Source of the DNA: Mycobacterium sp. BK086
Lineage (GTDB): Bacteria; Actinomycetota; Actinomycetes; Mycobacteriales; Mycobacteriaceae
Direction: 5' to 3'
Assembly (NCBI GenBank): GCA_004362315.1
Contig: SNWL01000004.1
Location: 124,001-188,000, forward strand
DNA length: 64,000 nucleotides
This document shows, piece by piece, positions 42,385 through 50,137 of this stretch. Positions within the stretch are counted from its first letter, which is position 1, and the number at the start of each line of letters is the position of its first letter. A program made the translations under genes and the position numbers. The notes below the pieces were generated by a model that worked only from the letters and a program-made list of their open reading frames with translations, had not been told where the DNA came from and ran no database searches.

Positions 42385-43730
42385 ACGGTTTCCTTAACCC
42401 GGTGGCGGCGAAGTTCGGCCCGCTTCATCCCGGCCGGCAGTTCCCTGGTCCGGATGTCGTGGTCGTAGTGGAAGTAGTCGACCTGCTGGGTATGCCGCGG
42501 ACGGTCGGTGCAGTGCCCGGTGTACAGCTTCTGGTCGGCGTCGATCACCCGCTCCATCTCGGCGGCCGGCGGCAGGGCGTAGCGGCCCACCGCGTAGGCG
42601 GCCAGCAGTTTCGCCTGGCATTCGATGAACGGGAAAAGGGTCGGCACAGCCTGGGCGAAACCGATGAATGCCAGATTGTCCATGCCCGGCTTGAACATTC
42701 GCTTGTACAGCCGGATGGCATTGTCGGGCGCGTTGATGAAGTCGGGGTCGAAGAATGGGAACGTGATGTTGTAGCCGGTGGCGTAGACGATCGCGTCGAA
42801 CTGTCCGCTGGTGCCGTCATCGAAGTGGACCGTGTCCCCGTCGAGCTGGCTCACGTTCGGCTTCGGGATCACGTCACCGGAACCCAGGCGCAGCGGCAGT
42901 TCCACCGACTGGGTCGGATGCGCCTCGAACAGCTTGTGATTCGGCGCGGGCAGGCCGTACAGCTCCGGATTGATGCCCATCGCGGGCGCCAGCAGTTGAA
43001 CCGCCTTGCGCTGCCACGACAACGGGATGTGCGGCGACGTCTGCCACACGCTGTCACCGGGGCGCCCGGCGATGTACTTGGGCACGATCCAGGCACTCGA
43101 GCGCGTCGACAGCGTCACCGTGTTCTGCAGGGTCCGCGACGACAGCTCCACCGTGATGTCGGCGGCACTGTTGCCGATACCGACGACCAGGATCCGCTTA
43201 CCGGTCAGGTTCAGCGGGGTTTGCGGATCGACGTAGTGATGGGAATGGATTGTCTCGCCGGTGAATTCGCCAGGGAAATTCGGGTACCGGGCATCCCAGT
43301 GGTGGCCGTTGCCGACGACCAGAAGGTCGAACTCTCGGGTCGTCCCCTTCTGGTCGGTGATGTCCCATCGCCCGTCACCGTTGCGCGCGGCGTGCTGGAC
43401 GCCGTTGTTGAACTCGATGTTCTCCAGAAGTCCGAACGTCTCGGCGTAGGAGTCCAGGTAGGTCTTGATGTCACTGTGGTGCGGAAACGACGGAAAGTGT
43501 TCGGGGATCGGGAAATCCCGGAACGACAGCCGCTGTTTGGAGGTGTCGATGTGCAGGGACCGGTAGGCGCTGCTCATTCCGTTGGGGTTGGCGAACGCCC
43601 AGTTACCGCCGATGCGGTCGGACAGCTCGAAGGTGGTGTACGGCACGCCGTAGTCCTTGAGCATCTTGCCCGAGGTCAGCCCGCTGATGCCCGCGCCGAT
43701 GATCGCGGTGCGCGGCAGGGATTCTCCCAA
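42381..43730 (-). CDS. Flavin-containing monooxygenase (FMO/Baeyer-Villiger type)
   Basis: A 449-residue class B flavoprotein monooxygenase. FAD site GAGISGL, NADPH site GIGNSAAD, the FMO fingerprint FPGEFTGETIHSHHY (FxGxxxHxxxY form) and the ATGY motif (YATGYN) are all present. It adds oxygen from O2 using NADPH, either to a heteroatom or in a Baeyer-Villiger reaction on a ketone. The TTG start at 43730 is supported by AGGAG 6 bp upstream, which overlaps the kinase stop. The alpha/beta hydrolase that follows would suit a lactone or ester product. Confidence 0.9.
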   Translation of the reverse strand: MGESLPRTAIIGAGISGLTSGKMLKDYGVPYTTFELSDRIGGNWAFANPNGMSSAYRSLHIDTSKQRLSFRDFPIPEHFPSFPHHSDIKTYLDSYAETFGLLENIEFNNGVQHAARNGDGRWDITDQKGTTREFDLLVVGNGHHWDARYPNFPGEFTGETIHSHHYVDPQTPLNLTGKRILVVGIGNSAADITVELSSRTLQNTVTLSTRSSAWIVPKYIAGRPGDSVWQTSPHIPLSWQRKAVQLLAPAMGINPELYGLPAPNHKLFEAHPTQSVELPLRLGSGDVIPKPNVSQLDGDTVHFDDGTSGQFDAIVYATGYNITFPFFDPDFINAPDNAIRLYKRMFKPGMDNLAFIGFAQAVPTLFPFIECQAKLLAAYAVGRYALPPAAEMERVIDADQKLYTGHCTDRPRHTQQVDYFHYDHDIRTRELPAGMKRAELRRHRVKETV

Positions 43731-43739
43731 CGTGTGCTC

Positions 43740-44810
43740 CTAGCTTGTGATCAGTTCCAGGGTGCCCAGATCGCGAATGGCCGCACAGCCTCGGCGCAGC
43801 ATCGCCGCCATCATGTCGTCGCCACGTTCGGTCTCCACCGCGAACGCGCAGCCCAGCGCTGAGATCAGCGGAACCTGGATCATGCCCAACAGGTAGTCAT
43901 GCCAACAGGTCTGGGCGTCGTAGCCGCTCACGCCGGTGTCCAGCAGCGCTCGATGGTATTCGGCGACCAGGTCCTTCTCGGCGTGCGCCCGCAAGGCGGG
44001 TTCCAGGCTCGTGCCGGTGAAGTACGCCAGGTCGCGGCCGGCCAGCCCGACACCGAGCGTCTGCCAGTCGACGACGCTGACCCGCTCGCCGTCGAAGAGC
44101 AGATTGTCCAGCCGGTAGTCACCATGCAGCAACGCGAACCGCTCGGGCGCGTTCAGCAGCCATGGCGTCACCAAATCCATGGCGGCGACCAGGGTTTCGG
44201 CATCCTCGGCATTCAGCCGCGACCCGAGCTTCTCGACCGTGATACCCGCGGCCATCTTGGAGATGTCGCCGAGACCGCGGATGGCGTCCTCCCCGACGAC
44301 CGACATCGCCAGGCCGGGAAAGGTCTGCCACTGCGGATCGCACCACGTCGGACCGTGCAGCCCGGCCAGCGCACGCACGGCAAGGCGGGCCTCCGGCAGA
44401 TCGCAGCCGGCGATCTGATCGCCCTGCACGGCCGGCGCCTGATCGGCCAGCAGCAGTGCGTAACTGGCGCCCTCGTCGGCGATGGAGACGTGGTAGCACT
44501 GCGGAATCGGGATCGTCACAAGCTCGGCGACCGACTGATAGAAGGCGCACTCGCTGCGATAGCCGAGCGTCACCCGGTCCCGAACGGCGTCGTCGCCGGC
44601 GGGCAACTTCAGGATGAAGCTGGTCGGCAGGTCGGCGTCGCCGCCATAGGTGGCTTTGACCCGGAAGGTGGCGCCGGTCTGGCCGGTCCCCACCGGACTC
44701 ACCTCGACGCTCTCGACCTCGACGGGTGCACCGGGGCGGCTGAGGATGCCGGCCAGCCAGCCGCCGGTGACGTCCGAGGGGTAACGGGGAATCGCGGTCG
44801 GGGCGCTCAT
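43740..44810 (-). CDS. APH-family phosphotransferase
   Basis: A 356-residue protein with the aminoglycoside-phosphotransferase/choline-kinase fold. The catalytic loop is LLHGDYRLDNLLF and the metal Asp is in VVDWQTLGVG. Such proteins occur in mycobacterial lipid and steroid gene clusters and, fused to acyl-CoA dehydrogenases, in ACAD10/11, where they phosphorylate 4-hydroxyacyl-CoAs. A similar role on a hydroxylated intermediate is possible; antibiotic modification is less likely given the operon. The start is the ATG at 44810, overlapping the SDR stop; a longer in-frame reading is not supported. Confidence 0.85.
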   Translation of the reverse strand: MSAPTAIPRYPSDVTGGWLAGILSRPGAPVEVESVEVSPVGTGQTGATFRVKATYGGDADLPTSFILKLPAGDDAVRDRVTLGYRSECAFYQSVAELVTIPIPQCYHVSIADEGASYALLLADQAPAVQGDQIAGCDLPEARLAVRALAGLHGPTWCDPQWQTFPGLAMSVVGEDAIRGLGDISKMAAGITVEKLGSRLNAEDAETLVAAMDLVTPWLLNAPERFALLHGDYRLDNLLFDGERVSVVDWQTLGVGLAGRDLAYFTGTSLEPALRAHAEKDLVAEYHRALLDTGVSGYDAQTCWHDYLLGMIQVPLISALGCAFAVETERGDDMMAAMLRRGCAAIRDLGTLELITS

Positions 44811-45631
44811 GATGACGGTTGCCTTCTGTCGGTGCGTTGCTGGTCGACGAACCGCACAGCCATCCGGTTGAGCAAGCCGGGTGCCAGACGCGCGAAAAGC
44901 CACGCCATGCGGGCCTGACGGGGTGCGACCAGGAGGGCCTTGTTGCGTTCGATGGCCCGGAGCGTATCGGCGGCCAGCCGGTCCGGGCTATAGAACGTCT
45001 CACTGCGCTGACCCATCTGATAGAACTCGCGTCCGTTGAAGTCGCCGAGCCAGCCCTTGTCCAGGATCGGGGTGTCCACCGCGGTCGGGCAGATGGCCAG
45101 CACGCCGACTCCCCGGCCGACGGCCTCGGTGCGCAGAGCCAGCGACAGCCCGACGATCGCGTGCTTGCTCATCACATAACTGGTGATCCGGCCTGCCGCG
45201 GCGAGGCCCGCCATGGAAGCGGTGTTGACGATGTGGCCGCTGCGCTGGCGAACCATGTGCGGGTAGGCGGCATGCACGCCGTGGACGACGCCGCGGATGT
45301 TCACATCGATGATGCTGTTCCACTGATCGAGGGTCAGCAGCTCGGTGTCGCCGCCCCAGGTGATACCGGCGTTGTTGAACAGCAAGTCGATTCGGCCGGT
45401 GCGCTCGACAAGGCCGTCGACCGCTGCCTGCACGGCGGCCGCGTCGGTGACGTCGAGTTGTGCTGACGTGCCGCGCTTGGCCAGTGAGGCCGCGGTGCGT
45501 TCGGCGGCGTCGCCGTCGATATCGGTGCACACCACGTCGGCGCCGGCACCGGCCAGGGCCCGGCACAGTGCCGCGCCGATGCCCGAGCCGGCACCCGTGA
45601 CGATCGCCTGCTTGCCGGCGAATCGGGTCAC
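44807..45631 (-). CDS. Short-chain dehydrogenase/reductase
   Basis: A 274-residue SDR: TGAGSGIGAAL, NNAGITWGG, NTASMAG and the active site Tyr-Lys in YVMSKHA. The C-terminus (LLVAPRQARMAWLFARLAPGLLNRM) is longer and more hydrophobic than in FabG-like enzymes, a pattern of mycobacterial SDRs acting on lipid-like substrates. GTG start overlapping the upstream SDR stop (GTGA). Substrate unknown. Confidence 0.9.
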   Translation of the reverse strand: MTRFAGKQAIVTGAGSGIGAALCRALAGAGADVVCTDIDGDAAERTAASLAKRGTSAQLDVTDAAAVQAAVDGLVERTGRIDLLFNNAGITWGGDTELLTLDQWNSIIDVNIRGVVHGVHAAYPHMVRQRSGHIVNTASMAGLAAAGRITSYVMSKHAIVGLSLALRTEAVGRGVGVLAICPTAVDTPILDKGWLGDFNGREFYQMGQRSETFYSPDRLAADTLRAIERNKALLVAPRQARMAWLFARLAPGLLNRMAVRFVDQQRTDRRQPSS

Positions 45632-46398
45632 GCCGACGCCATCCGGTCGACGTGGGCGAGCACGTCGGGATAGCGCTTGAGATGGGCGCCGCCGTTGAGG
45701 TCGAGGACCTCACCGGTGAGCCAGGAGGCTTGGTCCGAGCAGAGGAACAGCACGGCCTCGGCGACGTCTTCGGGGACACCGACCCGGCCGAGCGGCGTGT
45801 TCTCGATGTAGTCCTCCAGGACTCCGTCGGCCAGGGTGACCAGCTCGGTCAGCGGGGTGTGGACGAAGCCTGGCGAGACGGCGTTGACCCGGATGCCGCG
45901 CGGGCCCAGTTCCAGGGCGGCCACCTGGGTGAGCATCGCCAGACCGGCTTTGGCCGAACAGTACGCACTCATGCCCGGCGCTGCGAGCCGCGCATTCAGC
46001 GAGGTGATCGATACCAGCGATCCGCCCGCACGCAACTGGCGGCCGGCGTACTTCATGACGATGAAACCGCCGGTGAGGCAGCAGTCGACGATCGCCCGGA
46101 AATCCTCGACGGGTTGTTCGGTGATGCGGCCGAAGCCGCCGAACCCGGCGGTGTTCACCACGATGTCGACTTCGCCGGTCCGCTCGAACAGCGCAGCGAC
46201 GCTGGCTTCGTCGGTGACGTCCACCTCCGCGGCGTCATGCGGTGCCCCGAGTTCGGCGGCCCGCTCGTGCGCTCCCTCGGCGTTGCGGTCGGCGATGGTG
46301 ACTTGCCGACCGCCGTCGGCAAGCCCCTTCGCCACCGACCAGCCGATCCCCGACGCGCCGCCGATGACAACCGCTCGCTGCACTGCACTTTCCGGCAT
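45628..46398 (-). CDS. Short-chain dehydrogenase/reductase, first gene of the five-gene operon
   Basis: A 256-residue SDR with GGASGIGWSV, NTAGFGGFG (Thr instead of the second Asn), SITSLNARLA and YCSAKAGLA, ending in LTGEVLDLNGGAHLKRYPDV. The triad is intact. It begins the operon SDR-SDR-kinase-FMO-hydrolase, and an ACTGTA-type site lies 45 bp upstream of its ATG. Confidence 0.9.
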   Translation of the reverse strand: MPESAVQRAVVIGGASGIGWSVAKGLADGGRQVTIADRNAEGAHERAAELGAPHDAAEVDVTDEASVAALFERTGEVDIVVNTAGFGGFGRITEQPVEDFRAIVDCCLTGGFIVMKYAGRQLRAGGSLVSITSLNARLAAPGMSAYCSAKAGLAMLTQVAALELGPRGIRVNAVSPGFVHTPLTELVTLADGVLEDYIENTPLGRVGVPEDVAEAVLFLCSDQASWLTGEVLDLNGGAHLKRYPDVLAHVDRMASA

Positions 46399-46442
46399 CT
46401 GGCCTCCCAGGACGCTCAGGCGGGTTCGCTCATGTCGTGTCT

Positions 46443-46459
46443 ACTGTAAGGCATACGGC
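46443..46459. promoter_or_regulatory. ACTGTA-type operator, site 7
   Basis: ACTGTAA-GGC-ATACGGC. The left half is perfect, the right half weak. It lies upstream of the operon 46398-41443 and marks the right-hand end of the island. Confidence 0.45.
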
Positions 46460-46470
46460 AAGAGTTGCGA

Positions 46471-46776
46471 TCAGCACTGCAGACTGACGTGGACGGTCGT
46501 CACCCGCTGCAGGTTCGGGACGCCCGTCAGGGCATTACCCGTCGGCAGCGGCGGGTTGACGACCGAGCTCACCGACTTCACCGTGCAGTTGGCCGCCGGC
46601 CCTGTCCCCACCTTGTTGACGATGACGCGATTGCCATCGGCCTGTAGCCGGGCGATCGTCTCGGTGGCCGACGGGCCGGCGGGGGCAGCTGCCGCCACGC
46701 CCGTCCCTACGGCGAGCAACGCCGCCGCTCCGACCACACCGACAGCCGCATCCTTGGCGATCTTGTTGAATCTCAT
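46471..46776 (-). CDS. Small secreted protein with two cysteines
   Basis: A 101-residue protein with a clear Sec signal peptide (basic MRFNK, hydrophobic GVVGAAALLAVGTGVA, cleavage near AAA|APA). The mature part of about 70 residues has two Cys (AANCTVKSV and the C-terminal SLQC) that can form a disulfide. The segment TETIARLQADGNRVIVNKVG resembles the start of the two secreted proteins at 56.6 and 57.3 kb. I chose the ATG at 46776 with GGAG 8 bp upstream; other in-frame starts give only longer leaders. Function unknown; an extracytoplasmic role is likely. Confidence 0.78.
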   Translation of the reverse strand: MRFNKIAKDAAVGVVGAAALLAVGTGVAAAAPAGPSATETIARLQADGNRVIVNKVGTGPAANCTVKSVSSVVNPPLPTGNALTGVPNLQRVTTVHVSLQC

Positions 46777-46847
46777 GAGCTTCTCCATTTCTGTATTCGT
46801 AAGTGATACAACAAGATTAAGAAGCCTCACGATGCGGCGCAACGAAT

Positions 46848-49094
46848 TCATATGCCGTACATACGATTTCGGTCGCCGCGATGGCCGTTCATGCTCAGCG
46901 CGACCTCGAACCCGCCGATCGACTCGGATCCGATGCGCAATGGTGCGGCACTGGAGATGTCATAGAACATCCCGATCACTTCAAGGTCACCACGACGGTG
47001 GGCATCTGCGACAAGCGGGTGCCGAGTGAGGACATCCACCTGTGTGGCGACGTTGACCATGCTGAGCTGGTCGACGGGATCGAAGCCGGCAGCCGCCGCC
47101 TCTTGAGCGACGGGGTGACGTCCGCCGTCGTAAGCGGTCAGTGTCGGCAATCCGTGCGCGAGCCATGTGTGCAGATGCCCATCCCCCGGGGTCCCTTCGG
47201 CGAGCAGAGCTTTCATCGCACCGCAGCAGGAGTGTCCGCACACCACGATCGATGTGACCCGCAACGTCTCCACGGCAAAGGCGATCGCAGCCTCCGTCGA
47301 CAGATCACGTCGATCGGGCGGGACCAGGTTGCCGACATTGCGCATGGTGAACAGGTCACCGGGCCCGCTACTGGTGATCACGTTGGGCAGAATCCGGGAA
47401 TCGGCGCACGTGACGAACAACGTCTCGGGCTCTTGGGTGTCGGCGAGCTTTTCCAGATGGGGTCTCAGATACGGTGCGGTTCGGCGTTGATACACCGCAA
47501 GGCCTTTCACGACCGCGGGTCCCTCCGACCCTGCCTGGCTGTCGCCGTCCGCGTTCTGCCAGGTGCTCCACGGCATCAGCCTGGGCCGCATGTCGATGCC
47601 ATTGATGTCGCGGACCGGCGGGCCAGCCAGAGTCGCGTCCATCTCGACCGAACCGAGTTGCCGAATCTCGACCGCGCCACCGGAGGCACGATGCTGGTGG
47701 CACCAATCCTCGATGGCTTCCCGCGCCGCGTGATCGATGAAATCGACCGAAAGTTCCACCGTCACATCGGCCTGCGGCGGCACCGAGCCGAGAACTCCCG
47801 TCAGTCGCGGGACCGACAGGAAACTGCACGACCCCTCGATCACCACATGCCACGAATGCTCGCCATCGGGTTCGGCGTGGATGCGCACCCGCACCACCCG
47901 CCATACGGTCAGCGCGATCGACAGCGCCAGCCCGATGAGCACACCTTCGAGCAGATTGAGGAAGAGCACGCACAGGACCGTGACAACGTAGACGGCGATA
48001 TCGCCTGTCTTGCTTGCCGTTTCGATGTGAACTCGATTGACCAGCCGAATGCCGATCATGACCAGAAGCCCCGCGAGCGCGGCCATCGGGATCATCTGCA
48101 CCAGACCTGCGAACGGAATCGCGAACACCAGCACCCAAACCCCGTGCAGGATCGCCGATGCGCGCGTGCGCGCTCCGGAATTCACATTCGTCGAGCTGCG
48201 CACGATCACTCCGGTGACGGGCAGTCCACCGAGGGTTCCCGACGCGATGTTGGCCGCACCCTGGCCGATCAGTTCCCGGTCGAAGTTGGTGCGATGGCCC
48301 GGTCGCATCTTGTCCACCGACACCGCGGACAGCAGGCTCTCCACACTGGCAATCAGCGCGACGGTCAGCACTCCGACCGCGACGGCACCCCAGTTGCCAC
48401 TGGGCAGGCTGGGCAGCGCGATCGCATCCAGCAGCGAACCGTCGAGCTGAACGCGGGCCACGTCGAGCCGCAAGACGATCGAGGCCACCGTCGCGGCGAC
48501 GATGGCGACCAGCGGGCCGGGAACCTTTCCGAGAACGCCGGGCACCCAGCGCCACGCGATGAGGATCGCGATCACCAACGTGCCGATCAGCATCTCGTCG
48601 CCGTGCGCATCGACGATTTGGCCGGGCAGTTGGGTCAGGTTCTGCCATGCAGAACTGCGCGCGTCGCCGCCGAGGACGATGTGGATCTGCTGCAACGCGA
48701 TGGTGAGGCCGATTCCGGCCAGCATCGCGTGCACGACCACCGGGGAGATGGCCAATGCCGCCCTGGCCACCCGGGACAGCCCGAACAGCACCTGAAGCAC
48801 GCCGGCGGCGACCGTGATCGCACACGTCACCGCCCAGCCGAACTGATCGACCAGCCCGGCGACGATCACCGTCAGACCAGCGGCGGGTCCGCTGACCTGG
48901 AGTGGCGACCCGCCGAGAGCTCCGGCAACGATGCCGCCGACCACCGCGGCGATGAGACCGGCGAGCGCAGGCGCGTCGGATGCGATCGCGATGCCCAATG
49001 ACAGCGGGAGCGCGACCAGGAAGACCACCAGCGATGCCGGCAGGTCATAACGCATGAGTGGACCCAGCCGTTGGGTCAGTCTTGTCGGTAGCAA
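46848..49094 (-). CDS. SulP-family anion transporter fused to beta-carbonic anhydrase (Rv3273 type)
   Basis: About 748 residues. Residues ~10-440 form a SulP transporter (DLPASLVVFLVALPLSLGIAI, SGPAAGLTVI, many membrane helices), a STAS-like part follows (~450-530), and the C-terminal ~200 residues are a beta-carbonic anhydrase with CADSR and VCGHSCCGA, that is the Cys, Asp-Arg, His and Cys zinc/active-site residues. The order matches M. tuberculosis Rv3273 as I recall it. The fusion suggests bicarbonate uptake or efflux coupled to CO2 hydration at the membrane. The start is uncertain: the TTG at 49094 has GGAG 5 bp upstream; the ATG at 49055 is the alternative. Long upstream in-frame codons (to 49280) are AT-rich and unlikely coding. 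Confidence 0.92.
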   Translation of the reverse strand: MLPTRLTQRLGPLMRYDLPASLVVFLVALPLSLGIAIASDAPALAGLIAAVVGGIVAGALGGSPLQVSGPAAGLTVIVAGLVDQFGWAVTCAITVAAGVLQVLFGLSRVARAALAISPVVVHAMLAGIGLTIALQQIHIVLGGDARSSAWQNLTQLPGQIVDAHGDEMLIGTLVIAILIAWRWVPGVLGKVPGPLVAIVAATVASIVLRLDVARVQLDGSLLDAIALPSLPSGNWGAVAVGVLTVALIASVESLLSAVSVDKMRPGHRTNFDRELIGQGAANIASGTLGGLPVTGVIVRSSTNVNSGARTRASAILHGVWVLVFAIPFAGLVQMIPMAALAGLLVMIGIRLVNRVHIETASKTGDIAVYVVTVLCVLFLNLLEGVLIGLALSIALTVWRVVRVRIHAEPDGEHSWHVVIEGSCSFLSVPRLTGVLGSVPPQADVTVELSVDFIDHAAREAIEDWCHQHRASGGAVEIRQLGSVEMDATLAGPPVRDINGIDMRPRLMPWSTWQNADGDSQAGSEGPAVVKGLAVYQRRTAPYLRPHLEKLADTQEPETLFVTCADSRILPNVITSSGPGDLFTMRNVGNLVPPDRRDLSTEAAIAFAVETLRVTSIVVCGHSCCGAMKALLAEGTPGDGHLHTWLAHGLPTLTAYDGGRHPVAQEAAAAGFDPVDQLSMVNVATQVDVLTRHPLVADAHRRGDLEVIGMFYDISSAAPLRIGSESIGGFEVALSMNGHRGDRNRMYGI

Positions 49095-49363
49095 AGTCAA
49101 CTCCTGATACTGGCGACGCCATGAAAAGCATTGAATAGCAATGGAATACGTCGTTGTATCGGCCAATTGCCAAGTACCAGAGTATTTATCGCGAAACTTC
49201 GCCTTCAAGGACAGCGAGCCGATGCATAGAAGACGCAAATAAATGTTGCGAGCATCACAGTCACCTTCGGAACGAAACACGAGAAGTGATGTCCGCCATG
49301 CGCATTCTGAGAATCGGGTATGAATCCCGTGACAACACGGTATGAGATTCGGAGAATCGAGTC
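49095..49363. promoter_or_regulatory. AT-rich divergent promoter region of the SulP-CA gene and trcRS, with GGTATGA repeats
   Basis: This 269-bp gap is clearly richer in A+T than the rest of the window (for example the stretch around 49140-49250). TrcR of M. tuberculosis is known to bind an AT-rich region at its own promoter. Two direct copies of GGTATGA (49317-49323 and 49339-49345) lie 22 bp apart, two helical turns, just before the trcR start. No further gene is seen. Confidence 0.5.
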
Positions 49364-50137
49364 ATGACGACGATGTCAGTGCCCCCTCGATCCCACCAGC
49401 CACGACGCGCGATGCTCGGACAGTTGCCACCCATCCGGCGCACCGACGGCACACCGATTCGAGTCCTTCTGGTGGACGACGAACGCGCACTGACCAACCT
49501 GGTGACGATGGCTCTGCGCTACGAAGGCTGGACCGTCGAAGTGGCGCACGACGGCCGGGACGCGATCGCGAAACTCGACTCGGTCAAGCCCGACGTCATC
49601 GTCCTCGACATCATGCTGCCCGACCTCGACGGCCTACGAATCCTGGAACGCATCCGTGCCGCGGCGTCCTATACCCCGGTGCTGTTCCTCACCGCACGCG
49701 ACTCGGTCAGCGACCGCGTCACCGGGCTCACGGCCGGCGCCGACGACTACATGACCAAGCCGTTCAGCCTGGAGGAGCTGGTCGCCCGCATGCGCGGCCT
49801 GTTGCGCCGGGTCGGCGAGACGACGCCGGCCGACGACGAGTCACTGCGGGTTGGCGATCTCGAATTGGATGGCGCCAGTCGTGAGGTCACCCGCGGCGGT
49901 GAGCGCATCGAGCTGACGGCCACGGAGTTCGAACTCCTGCGCTTTCTGATGCGCAACCCACGCCGGGCGCTGAGCCGCGAGGAGATCCTGCAGCGGGTCT
50001 GGAATTACACGTTCGGCGGCAAGACCAGCATCGTCGACCTCTACATCTCCTATTTGCGCAAGAAGATCGACGCCGGCCGAGAGCCGATGATCAACACCAT
50101 TCGCGGAGTGGGCTACCAACTCCGGCCGTCACCTTGA
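49364..50137 (+). CDS. trcR: Two-component response regulator TrcR
   Basis: A 257-residue OmpR-family regulator, the same length as M. tuberculosis TrcR and very similar, as I recall that sequence, from the N-terminus (MTTMS, AxLGQLPxI, IRVLLVDDE). Receiver domain at ~32-150 with acidic pocket D38-D39, phospho-acceptor D82 and K132; winged-helix DNA-binding domain at ~160-255 (ATEFELLRFLMRNP, SIVDLYISYLRKKID). The ~30-residue N-terminal extension is characteristic of TrcR. It should be phosphorylated by TrcS, whose start overlaps its stop. Autoregulation from the AT-rich upstream region is known for the family. Confidence 0.93.
   Translation: MTTMSVPPRSHQPRRAMLGQLPPIRRTDGTPIRVLLVDDERALTNLVTMALRYEGWTVEVAHDGRDAIAKLDSVKPDVIVLDIMLPDLDGLRILERIRAAASYTPVLFLTARDSVSDRVTGLTAGADDYMTKPFSLEELVARMRGLLRRVGETTPADDESLRVGDLELDGASREVTRGGERIELTATEFELLRFLMRNPRRALSREEILQRVWNYTFGGKTSIVDLYISYLRKKIDAGREPMINTIRGVGYQLRPSP

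Noticed and set aside
1-46400. KstR/KstR2 control of the island (cholesterol regulon)
   Set aside because: The promoter gaps that I read carry the ACTGTA motif or GntR-type palindromes, not the KstR or KstR2 palindromes, and key steroid ring-degradation genes are absent; the check was by eye, not exhaustive.
46881-49001. Plus-strand open frame of about 700 codons
   Set aside because: Antisense shadow of the SulP-carbonic anhydrase gene; the translation is Arg/His/Asp-rich without any domain.
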